In this document: in pieces, positions 8,892 to 17,305 of the stretch | Layout of the letters: each line of letters opens with the position of its first letter | Position numbering within the stretch: position 1 is the first letter of the stretch | Source of the DNA: DAOUJI01 sp965224415 | GTDB lineage: Bacteria; Chloroflexota; Dehalococcoidia; Lucifugimonadales; JAGWBF01 | Reading direction: 5' to 3' | Length of the DNA: 64,000 nucleotides | Assembly (NCBI GenBank): GCA_965224415.1 | Contig: CBDCZB010000003.1 | Coordinates: forward strand, 62,001 to 126,000 | Program-made: the position numbers and the translations under genes | Notes under the pieces: model-generated | The model's input: only the letters and a program-made list of their open reading frames with translations | What the model was told of the DNA's origin: nothing | The model's database searches: none

Positions 8892-11384
8892 TCACAGGGA
8901 CTTGACCGCGTTCTCGATGGCCCAGGTGGCGTCTTCGTAGTCCGTGCCGGGCGAGAAGCTCAGCGGCTCTCCGAGGCGCACCTCGACGCGTCCCCGCCGG
9001 AATATGGGGAAGCGCGCCGGAGAACCCAGGTCGTGGATGTGCAGACGCAGGGGGACGACGGGAATCTGCCCCTCCACGGCCACCAGGCCTGCGCCCTTCA
9101 TGAAGGGTTTGATGGGCCCCCCTACGGTCAGCTCCCCTTCGGGGTAGATGAGCACCGACCAGCCGTTGTCGATGATCTTGCCCATGTTCTCCAAGCTGGG
9201 GCGGACGGGGCCCTCGGTGGCCAGGGGAAAAGCGTTGCCCAGCAGCGGGTTCACGACCCACCACACAGGGTTCCGCCATAGGTTCGCGGCCCCGGCCACG
9301 GCCATGCGGCGGCGCCACTTCAGCGGCACGGCCTTGATAATCAGCGGGTTGTCCAGGCCCAGGTTGTGGTTGGAGGCGAAGAGCACGGGCCCGGTCACTC
9401 CCTCCAGGTTCTCGCGGCCTACGACCTTCAGGCCGTAGGGGAGGCTCACCAGCGGGAAGACCACCGTCCGCTGGAGGAAGCCCCGCACCATCCGGCACCA
9501 CCACCGCATCCCCCACGCCGGGAAGTGCATCCGCACGGGGTTTCGCGAGCCCTCCTCCACCAAGTCCGACAGCTCCCGCAGCGTCGTGCCGGCGCCAAGC
9601 TGGCTTTCATCCAGGTAGATATCCAGGTCCGCTTCTATGGCCGACAGAAGCTCGATGCGGCCCAGGGAGTCCAGCTTCAGGTCGTCGCCCAGGGTCAGGT
9701 CGTCGTGCAGCTCCCCCACGGAGCGCTTGCTCACGTCGGCGACGATGTCCCGGAGGCCCCGCGCCTCGCCCGCCGGGCTGCGGCTTGCGGACGCGGACGG
9801 CGCGTCCTGCTGTATCCTGCCCAGAATCGTGTCGATGACCAGGTTCTTCTTGACCTTAAGCGTGTGGGTGCGGGGGAAGTCCTCGTCGGGCCACACGGTG
9901 AAGCCCCGGACCCGCTGCTGCTCGGCCAGACGCCCGTTGGCCCACGAGACCACCTCCTGGGCTGCGCCGACGTCGTCCAGGATAAGCGCGGCGTGCACCT
10001 CCACCGACGATCCCCGCTCCAGGCCCACCACCGCCGCGTCGGTTACGTTGGGGTGCTTGGTCAGGGCGGCCTCCACGTCCTCGGGGAAGACGTTCTGGCC
10101 GCTGGGGAGGGCTATCATGTCCTTCTTGCGGCCCTGGATGTGCAGGAAACCGTTGTCGTCCAGGAAGCCCAGGTCTCCCGTCTTGTACCAGTCGCCGTCG
10201 AAGGCTGCCGCCGTGGCCTCGGGGTTGTTCCAGTAGCCCGGCGTGATGCTGTCGCCACGGGCCAGGATTTCTCCGTCGGGGTCTATCTTCACCTCCACGT
10301 TGGGCAGAGGGCGCCCGGTGGAGTCCATGCGCCTTTCCTTTATAGAGTGGTTGCTTATCACCGGCGAGGCCTCGGTGGCGCCGTAGCCCTGGACGATCTT
10401 CACGCCCAGCGCCTCCCACTTCCGGCCCAGGTCCGGGTCCAGCGCCGCCCCGCCTGACACGATGAAGTCCAGCTTCCCGCCGAACTGGCGGTGCACCCGC
10501 CCGAACAGATAGCGGCGCAGGGGGAAGGGAGTCTTCTCGGCAATCTTGTGGAGCTTGTTCCAGAGGGCTTCCTTGCCCTGACGCTTCACCTCCCGTTCGA
10601 CGCCGTTCATGAGCAGCTCCAGGCCCTGGGGCACCAGCAGCATGATGGTTACTCGACGCTCCCGAATGGTCTGGGCCAGCACCGTCGGGCGGCGGCTTAT
10701 GGGATACGTCACGCTGGCGCCGTGGTACAGGGTCACCAGCAGCCCGCCCATCTGCTCGTACATGTGGCTCAGGGGAAGGATGGACAGCAGCCGGCTCGTG
10801 GGCTTGACCCCTATGTACGCCGAGACGCCCTCGATGTTGGCAGTCAGGTTGCGGTGGGTGATCATCACGCCCTTGGGGTCGCCCGTGGTGCCCGACGTGA
10901 ACATGATTTCCACCAGGTCGTCGGGGCCGACGTCCACTGGCTCCGGCGGAGGCATGCCGCGGATGGCCTCCTCCAGCTCCTCGAAGGCTATCTCAGGGAC
11001 GCCCAGCTCCACGCCGCCCCTGGGGGTGAAGGCCGACGTGAAGGCCAGCTTGGGCTCGGTGCGGGAGACGACCTTTTCCACGTAGTCCGGCTCGCTGCGC
11101 AGGTCCAGGGGCACGGCCACCACTCCCGCCCTGACGCACCCGAAGAAGATAATCACCCAGTGGGGGGAGTTGGGGCCCCAGACCACCACGCGGTCGCCCT
11201 TCTTCAGGCCCCGGGACTGGAGCAGCGACGCCATGCGCCCCGACTCTTCCCACAGCCGCCGGTAGCTCCAGCGGAGATACCGGAAGGCCGGCTTCAGCAG
11301 CAGCGCGTCCCGCGGCCCGTGCCGCTCCACGGCCAGCCGCAGAAACTCCACCAGCGTCTCGCCCACTCCGCCCGCTTGGTTCAC
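8892..11384 (-). CDS. Acyl-AMP ligase / acyl carrier / PlsC acyltransferase fusion
   Basis: 830 aa, GTG start with GGAGGA upstream. Residues 1-510 are an AMP-dependent acyl-CoA/ACP synthetase (IMFTSGTTGDPKGV near 166; TGDLGFLDDNGFLHIQGRKK near 411). Residues 530-605 are a phosphopantetheine carrier domain (GDDLKLDSLGRIELL; attachment Ser near 572). Residues 640-830 are a PlsC-type acyltransferase (NHNLGLD near 675, YPEGEL near 748). It could activate a fatty acid, load it on its own carrier and transfer it to a (lyso)phospholipid or other acceptor. Enteric Aas has acyltransferase first and ligase second and lacks an internal carrier; here the order is reversed. The acceptor is unknown. Confidence 0.9.
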   Translation of the reverse strand: MNQAGGVGETLVEFLRLAVERHGPRDALLLKPAFRYLRWSYRRLWEESGRMASLLQSRGLKKGDRVVVWGPNSPHWVIIFFGCVRAGVVAVPLDLRSEPDYVEKVVSRTEPKLAFTSAFTPRGGVELGVPEIAFEELEEAIRGMPPPEPVDVGPDDLVEIMFTSGTTGDPKGVMITHRNLTANIEGVSAYIGVKPTSRLLSILPLSHMYEQMGGLLVTLYHGASVTYPISRRPTVLAQTIRERRVTIMLLVPQGLELLMNGVEREVKRQGKEALWNKLHKIAEKTPFPLRRYLFGRVHRQFGGKLDFIVSGGAALDPDLGRKWEALGVKIVQGYGATEASPVISNHSIKERRMDSTGRPLPNVEVKIDPDGEILARGDSITPGYWNNPEATAAAFDGDWYKTGDLGFLDDNGFLHIQGRKKDMIALPSGQNVFPEDVEAALTKHPNVTDAAVVGLERGSSVEVHAALILDDVGAAQEVVSWANGRLAEQQRVRGFTVWPDEDFPRTHTLKVKKNLVIDTILGRIQQDAPSASASRSPAGEARGLRDIVADVSKRSVGELHDDLTLGDDLKLDSLGRIELLSAIEADLDIYLDESQLGAGTTLRELSDLVEEGSRNPVRMHFPAWGMRWWCRMVRGFLQRTVVFPLVSLPYGLKVVGRENLEGVTGPVLFASNHNLGLDNPLIIKAVPLKWRRRMAVAGAANLWRNPVWWVVNPLLGNAFPLATEGPVRPSLENMGKIIDNGWSVLIYPEGELTVGGPIKPFMKGAGLVAVEGQIPVVPLRLHIHDLGSPARFPIFRRGRVEVRLGEPLSFSPGTDYEDATWAIENAVKSL

Positions 11385-11419
11385 GGCTTCCTCCTACCCA
11401 TGCCGCAATGATACCACGG

Positions 11420-12180
11420 CCCTCTCCTGGGGGGCGAGGGGGGATCCTTATATATACGCCCCCTCATATATACACCCTCACCCTAGCCCTCTCCCGTCGA
11501 GGGAGAGGGGACAAAGCCCTGCCCCTTCTCCCCTGGCGGGAGAGGGTTGGGGTGAGGGAGAGAAAGGCGCCGTCATTCCGGCAAGGTTTCCTGGACTCCA
11601 GCCTTCGCTGGAGAGACGAATCTGGAGGAGGGAGAGGGGACAAAGGCCCTGCCCCTTCTCCCCTGGCGGGAGAGGGTTGGGGTGAGGGAGAGAAAGGCGC
11701 CGTCATTCCGGCAAGGTTTCCTGGACTCCAGCCTTCGCTGGAGAGACGAATCTGGAGGAGGGAGAGGGGACAAAGGCCCTGCCCCTTCTTCCCTGGCGGG
11801 AGAAGGTTGGGATGAGGGGGAATCCACCGGGGCGCCCACGAGGGACGCACCTATCATATATATAAGGCGCGCTTGTAGGGGCGAACGGCTGTTCGCCCTG
11901 GGCCACCCTCACCCTCACCCTCTCCCGTCGAGGGAGAGGGGACAAAGGCCCTGCCGCTTCTCCACTGGCGGGAGAAGGTTGGGATGAGGGGGAATCCCCC
12001 TGGGCTGCCCGCGAGGGGCGCACCTACTATACATATAAGGCGCGCTTGTAGGGGTGAACGGCCGTTCGCCCTGGGCCCCCATCCGTCATTCCGGCAAGGT
12101 TCCCTGGACTCCAGAAGGCGCCCCCTCATCCTAGCCTTCTCCCGCCAGGGGAGAAGGGATATTGCCCCCTCGCCCTTGAC
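11420..12180. repeat. Block of GC-rich palindromic and 130-bp tandem repeats
   Basis: A unit of about 130 bp (palindrome CTCTCCC...GGGAGAGG plus GTTGGGGTGAGGG plus CGTCATTCCGGCAAGG plus hairpin CTCCAGC-CTTC-GCTGGAG) is present as two full copies (about 11501-11630 and 11631-11760) and a partial third (11761-11818). A second module containing AAGGCGCGCTTGTAGGGG and a GAACGGC(T/C)GTTCGCCC palindrome occurs at about 11846-11906 and 12017-12077, about 171 bp apart. Another palindrome lies at 12131-12160. The block sits between divergent genes. Open frames through it are repeat artefacts, so I call no genes. Confidence 0.9.
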
Positions 12181-12530
12181 GGGAGAAGGTTGGGGTGAGG
12201 GGTGGTCCGACAAGCTCACCACGAACGGAGTTCCTAGAACCGTTCGCCCTGAGCCGGTCGAAGGGCGGCTGGAATCCAGGGGAAATCGGGCCTGCCCAGA
12301 GCTTGCCAAAGGGCCACATTCCTGTTACAAACCTGTTACAATGCGCAAGGGGTAGCGGGCCGGTGTGTGTCAACAAGCCTATTTCAATAGAAACCAATGG
12401 AAATTAGTGGTATGAAACGCATTGACACTTGCGTTTGCTAATGCTACTCTCTTGACGATAAAAAGCTGTGGGCGACTCTGGGAGTCGTATGGAAGTTTGT
12501 CCAAACCGAGATTGGCGAGTGAGGGATTGC

Positions 12531-15500
12531 ATGTTGAACCGACTGTCTAACAAAGCAATGGTGAAGGTGGTTGCCATCGTCGGCGTTATGCTGGCGATAT
12601 TGTTACTCTCATCCACATCTTTGTGGGCCCAGGACTCCGAGATAAACTACCCGGAGAACGGGACGGGCCCGGTGGCGACCTTCGACGCGACGGACCAGGA
12701 CGGCGACCCCATCGTGTGGTCGTTGAGCGGAGACGACGCCAAGCGGTTCTCCATAAACGCTGGCGGTGAGTTGTCCTTCAAGAGCCCGCCCGACTACGAG
12801 AAGCCGAACTCGGCGTCGATCGGGACGGTTGCGGAGAAGAACGTATACAACGTGACCATAAAGGCCACCGGCGGCGACCACGACGTAGCCGTGTCGGTAA
12901 CGAACGTGGACGAAGCCGGGTCGGTGAGCATAGACAAGCCGCAGCCGCAGGTTGCCAGGGGGCTTGAGGCCACCCTGACCGATCAGGACGGCGGCGTGAG
13001 TGATGAAGAGTGGCGGTGGGCGAGGTCTGAAGACGGTGAGACGTGGACTGACATAGAAGGTGCGAGCTCACAGTCCCGGAACCCTGCTGCTGCAGACCTG
13101 GGCAGCTTCCTGCGGGCAACGGTTGTCTACACCGACCTGTTTGGCAGCGGCAAGACGGTCTCAGCGGTGACTGTGAACCGTGTAGAGGCCAGGACCGTGG
13201 CCAACGCTGCCCCGTCGTTTGCTGACCAGGACGACAACACAGCGAGCCCGGATACCATTGAGGTAAGCCGGTCGGTGGGTGAGAACGCTGCCGCGGGGGC
13301 CGCCGTAGGGAAGCCTGTATCGGCGACAGACGCTGACAGCGACGTACTGATCTACACGCTGGAAGACGGCAACATGGTGGAGGACACAAGCGACGGTGCT
13401 CCTGATGGTGCGATGGTCCACCATGACAACGACGACCCTGCCGATCCTGAGAATGACAGCAAGGATGGTGACTCAAGGCAGTTCACCGTAGACAGCGCTA
13501 CAGGCCAGTTGAAGGTTAAGAATGACAAGCTAGACTTTGAGGTTCCGGTAGACGTAGTAGACGCTACTGAGCTAACAGGTAGCGCGGACAGCAGGAACAC
13601 GTACATTGTCGCGGTGATAGCCACGGACCCGTCGGGTGCGAGAAAAGCTCAGAGGGTGACCATTAATGTCACCAACCTAAAAGAGGCGCCGACCTTCACC
13701 CTTGGAGGCAACGTACCCACGGTAGTGAGGGTTAAAGAGAACGACGTAGTGCTCTTTGGTGCGGCCGGTGACGTCGAGTTGCCGGAGGCCTCCTACGTGG
13801 CGACCGACCAGGACGAGGCCGATGCCGATGCTCTCGAGATAGCCGGAGATGACGTTACCGTCATCTACGGTGTTGAGGGTGCTGACAAGAAGTACTTCAA
13901 CATCTCTAACGACGCAGGTGTATTGACCATCAACCAGAAGGACCCAGAAGGAGACGGTACGACTGACTACACGCCGAACTACGAAGCGAAGAGTTCGTAC
14001 TCGATAACCATCACGGCCACCTCTGGTGCGGATGACAACAGACGGACCACCAAGGTCAACGTGACCGTCAACGTCCTGGACGGCGAAGACCGTGGTAAAG
14101 TGACCCTGTCCCAGAGGGAACCGCAGGTAGGCCAGACCGTGATAGCCACGCTGACTGACCCGGATGGCGGAATCACGGTCACGAAGTGGGAATGGGCCCG
14201 AGTTGAGCGGACGGGTACGCCCCTGGTTTGCCCGACCGAGTTTACTCCCGGTGTAGAAAACGCGAACATAATAGAAAACGCATCGTCGGCTGCTTACACT
14301 CCGGCGCTGGCTGACAGGGACATGTGTCTACAGGCGAGGGTGACTTACACGGACAACATCGCCGGAGACGGTGAGGGAGGCGATCCCGTAGACAACGATG
14401 GCGATGGCGACGAGTCGAACACAGATGGCGTGTACATGCATGCGACTACGGAAGCTGCGGTACAGATCAGCGATCCTGCGAACGCTGCGCCGACCTTCCC
14501 TGACCAGGACCCGACCACATCGGGAGACCAGTCTGTAGAGGCGAGCCGTACGATAGCTGAGAACACGAAAGCGGGCCAGAGCATCGGAGCGCCGGTGACT
14601 GCCAATGATGGAGACCGGGAACTGCTGCTGTACGCCTTGAGTGGACCGGATGCAGCCTCGTTCAGGATATCGACGAGCAACGGACAGCTGACAACGAAGG
14701 GTGACTTGGACTACGAGACCAAGGCCACATACCAGGTGGTGGTGAACGCCACCGACCCGTCGGGCGCTTCTGACAGCATACTGGTGACCATCAACGTCAC
14801 CGATGAGGATGATGACGCAGAGATTGCCGGAGCCTCTTCTCTGGACTACGCAGAGAACGGCACCGGCCCGGTGGCGACCTTCGACGCGACGGACCAGGAC
14901 GGGGACCCCATTGAGTGGTCTCTGAGCGGAGACGACGTGGCGCGCTTCACCATAGAAGGTGGAGTGCTTGCATTCAAGAAGTCTCCCGACTACGAGAAAC
15001 CGACATCGGCGGTACAGGGCGGGACGGTTGCGGAGAAGAACGTATACAACGTGACCATAAAGGCCACCGGCGGCGACCACGACGTAGCCGTGTCGGTAAC
15101 GAACGTGGACGAAGCCGGGTCGGTGAGCATAGACAAGCCGCAGCCGCAGGTTGCCAGGGGGCTTGAGGCCACCCTGACCGATCAGGACGGCGGCGTGAGT
15201 GATGAAGAGTGGCGGTGGGCGAGGTCTGAAGACGGTGAGACGTGGACTGACATAGAAGGTGCGAGCTCACAGTCCCGGAACCCTGCTGCTGCAGACCTGG
15301 GCAGCTTCCTGCGGGCAACGGTTGTCTACACCGACCTGTTTGGCAGCGGCAAGACGGTCTCAGCGGTGACTGTGAACCGTGTAGAGGCCAGGACCGTGGC
15401 CAACGCTGCCCCGTCGTTTGCTGACCAGGACGACAACACAGCGAGCCCGGATACCATTGAGGTAAGCCGGTCGGTGGGTGAGAACGCTGCCGCGGGGGCC

Positions 15501-17243
15501 GCCGTAGGGAAGCCTGTATCGGCGACAGACGCTGACAGCGACGTACTGATCTACACGCTGGAAGACGGCAACATGGTGGAGGACACAAGCGACGGTGCTC
15601 CTGATGGTGCGATGGTCCACCATGACAACGACGACCCTGCCGATCCTGAGAATGACAGCAAGGATGGTGACTCAAGGCAGTTCACCGTAGACAGCGCTAC
15701 AGGCCAGTTGAAGGTTAAGAATGACAAGCTAGACTTTGAGGTTCCGGTAGACGTAGTAGACGCTACTGAGCTAACAGGTAGCGCGGACAGCAGGAACACG
15801 TACATTGTCGCGGTGATAGCCACGGACCCGTCGGGTGCGAGAAAAGCTCAGAGGGTGACCATTAATGTCACCAACCTAAAAGAGGCGCCGACCTTCACCC
15901 TTGGAGGCAACGTACCCACGGTAGTGAGGGTTAAAGAGAACGACGTAGTGCTCTTTGGTGCGGCCGGTGACGTCGAGTTGCCGGAGGCCTCCTACGTGGC
16001 GACCGACCAGGACGAGGCCGATGCCGATGCTCTCGAGATAGCCGGAGATGACGTTACCGTCATCTACGGTGTTGAGGGTGCTGACAAGAAGTACTTCAAC
16101 ATCTCTAACGACGCAGGTGTATTGACCATCAACCAGAAGGACCCAGAAGGAGACGGTACGACTGACTACACGCCGAACTACGAAGCGAAGAGTTCGTACT
16201 CGATAACCATCACGGCCACCTCTGGTGCGGATGACAACAGACGGACCACCAAGGTCAACGTGACCGTCAACGTCCTGGACGGCGAAGACCGTGGTAAAGT
16301 GACCCTGTCCCAGAGGGAACCGCAGGTAGGCCAGACCGTGATAGCCACGCTGACTGACCCGGATGGCGGAATCACGGTCACGAAGTGGGAATGGGCCCGA
16401 GTTGAGCGGACGGGTACGCCCCTGGTTTGCCCGACCGAGTTTACTCCCGGTGTAGAAAACGCGAACATAATAGAAAACGCATCGTCGGCTGCTTACACTC
16501 CGGCGCTGGCTGACAGGGACATGTGTCTACAGGCGAGGGTGACTTACACGGACAACATCGCCGGAGACGGTGAGGGAGGCGATCCCGTAGACAACGATGG
16601 CGATGGCGACGAGTCGAACACAGATGGCGTGTACATGCATGCGACTACGGAAGCTGCGGTACAGATCAGCGATCCTGCGAACGCTGCGCCGACCTTCCCT
16701 GACCAGGACCCGACCACATCGGGAGACCAGTCTGTAGAGGCGAGCCGTACGATAGCTGAGAACACGAAAGCGGGCCAGAGCATCGGAGCGCCGGTGACTG
16801 CCAATGATGGAGACCGGGAACTGCTGCTGTACGCCTTGAGTGGACCGGATGCAGCCTCGTTCAGGATATCGACGAGCAACGGACAGCTGACAACGAAGGG
16901 TGACTTGGACTACGAGACCAAGGCCACATACCAGGTGGTGGTGAACGCCACCGACCCGTCGGGCGCTTCTGACAGCATACTGGTGACCATCAATGTCACC
17001 GACGGGCCCGACAAGGCGGCAATTACCATCGTCGACGGCGGCGACCCCGACCCGGGCAACGGCGGGACTACTGACCCCGACCCGATGATGCCCGACCCGG
17101 AACCCGAGGAATACACTGCGGACGCGGACGGAGACGGCTCGATAAGCTCTGAGGAAATACTGGCGGCGGTAGGTGACTACTTCGACGACGAGATAACCGC
17201 ACAGCAGATTCTGGATGCCATAGAACAGTACTTTGCTGACTAG
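12531..17243 (+). CDS. Giant secreted cadherin-like repeat protein with C-terminal EF-hand/dockerin-like motif
   Basis: 1570 aa from ATG at 12531 (GAGGG 5 nt upstream; followed by a signal peptide ending near SLWAQ). The body alternates cadherin-like modules (GPVATFDATDQDGDPI, YTLEDGN, DLDYETKATYQVVV) with modules built on a DPDGG/DQDGG...W-W core (TLTDPDGGITVTKWEW). Two copies of a 733-residue unit make up nearly the whole protein. The end (DADGDGSISSEEIL, then ITAQQILDAIEQYF) looks like one EF-hand/dockerin repeat that would bind calcium. No sortase signal or membrane anchor is seen, so it is probably secreted or held by partners. The next surface gene starts 62 bp downstream. Confidence 0.85.
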   Translation: MLNRLSNKAMVKVVAIVGVMLAILLLSSTSLWAQDSEINYPENGTGPVATFDATDQDGDPIVWSLSGDDAKRFSINAGGELSFKSPPDYEKPNSASIGTVAEKNVYNVTIKATGGDHDVAVSVTNVDEAGSVSIDKPQPQVARGLEATLTDQDGGVSDEEWRWARSEDGETWTDIEGASSQSRNPAAADLGSFLRATVVYTDLFGSGKTVSAVTVNRVEARTVANAAPSFADQDDNTASPDTIEVSRSVGENAAAGAAVGKPVSATDADSDVLIYTLEDGNMVEDTSDGAPDGAMVHHDNDDPADPENDSKDGDSRQFTVDSATGQLKVKNDKLDFEVPVDVVDATELTGSADSRNTYIVAVIATDPSGARKAQRVTINVTNLKEAPTFTLGGNVPTVVRVKENDVVLFGAAGDVELPEASYVATDQDEADADALEIAGDDVTVIYGVEGADKKYFNISNDAGVLTINQKDPEGDGTTDYTPNYEAKSSYSITITATSGADDNRRTTKVNVTVNVLDGEDRGKVTLSQREPQVGQTVIATLTDPDGGITVTKWEWARVERTGTPLVCPTEFTPGVENANIIENASSAAYTPALADRDMCLQARVTYTDNIAGDGEGGDPVDNDGDGDESNTDGVYMHATTEAAVQISDPANAAPTFPDQDPTTSGDQSVEASRTIAENTKAGQSIGAPVTANDGDRELLLYALSGPDAASFRISTSNGQLTTKGDLDYETKATYQVVVNATDPSGASDSILVTINVTDEDDDAEIAGASSLDYAENGTGPVATFDATDQDGDPIEWSLSGDDVARFTIEGGVLAFKKSPDYEKPTSAVQGGTVAEKNVYNVTIKATGGDHDVAVSVTNVDEAGSVSIDKPQPQVARGLEATLTDQDGGVSDEEWRWARSEDGETWTDIEGASSQSRNPAAADLGSFLRATVVYTDLFGSGKTVSAVTVNRVEARTVANAAPSFADQDDNTASPDTIEVSRSVGENAAAGAAVGKPVSATDADSDVLIYTLEDGNMVEDTSDGAPDGAMVHHDNDDPADPENDSKDGDSRQFTVDSATGQLKVKNDKLDFEVPVDVVDATELTGSADSRNTYIVAVIATDPSGARKAQRVTINVTNLKEAPTFTLGGNVPTVVRVKENDVVLFGAAGDVELPEASYVATDQDEADADALEIAGDDVTVIYGVEGADKKYFNISNDAGVLTINQKDPEGDGTTDYTPNYEAKSSYSITITATSGADDNRRTTKVNVTVNVLDGEDRGKVTLSQREPQVGQTVIATLTDPDGGITVTKWEWARVERTGTPLVCPTEFTPGVENANIIENASSAAYTPALADRDMCLQARVTYTDNIAGDGEGGDPVDNDGDGDESNTDGVYMHATTEAAVQISDPANAAPTFPDQDPTTSGDQSVEASRTIAENTKAGQSIGAPVTANDGDRELLLYALSGPDAASFRISTSNGQLTTKGDLDYETKATYQVVVNATDPSGASDSILVTINVTDGPDKAAITIVDGGDPDPGNGGTTDPDPMMPDPEPEEYTADADGDGSISSEEILAAVGDYFDDEITAQQILDAIEQYFAD
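12822..16993 (+). repeat. Internal tandem duplication, period 2199 bp
   Basis: Positions 12822-14794 recur at 15021-16993 with an exact 2199-bp (733-codon) offset. I saw no difference over this roughly 1.97-kb stretch, including silent sites. The first part of each unit (from about 12650 and 14849) is recognisably homologous but diverged, so the period extends beyond the identical part. Confidence 0.93.
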
Positions 17244-17305
17244 TGTGGATGGGGTCTAGGAATATAGAAAACCCCGTATAGGATGCGCGCAAAAAGGAGG
17301 AGGGC

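Noticed and set aside
11501..11818. CRISPR array
   Set aside because: The 130-bp units are full tandem copies without unique spacers, and no cas genes are present.
11408..12355. Several 100-150-residue frames on both strands
   Set aside because: They translate tandem palindromic repeats (for example SPLAGEGWGEGE), a known artefact of this repeat family.
12778..16879. Paired antisense frames within the cadherin-like gene, each appearing twice
   Set aside because: They are repeated only because the sense gene is duplicated; composition is shadow-like.
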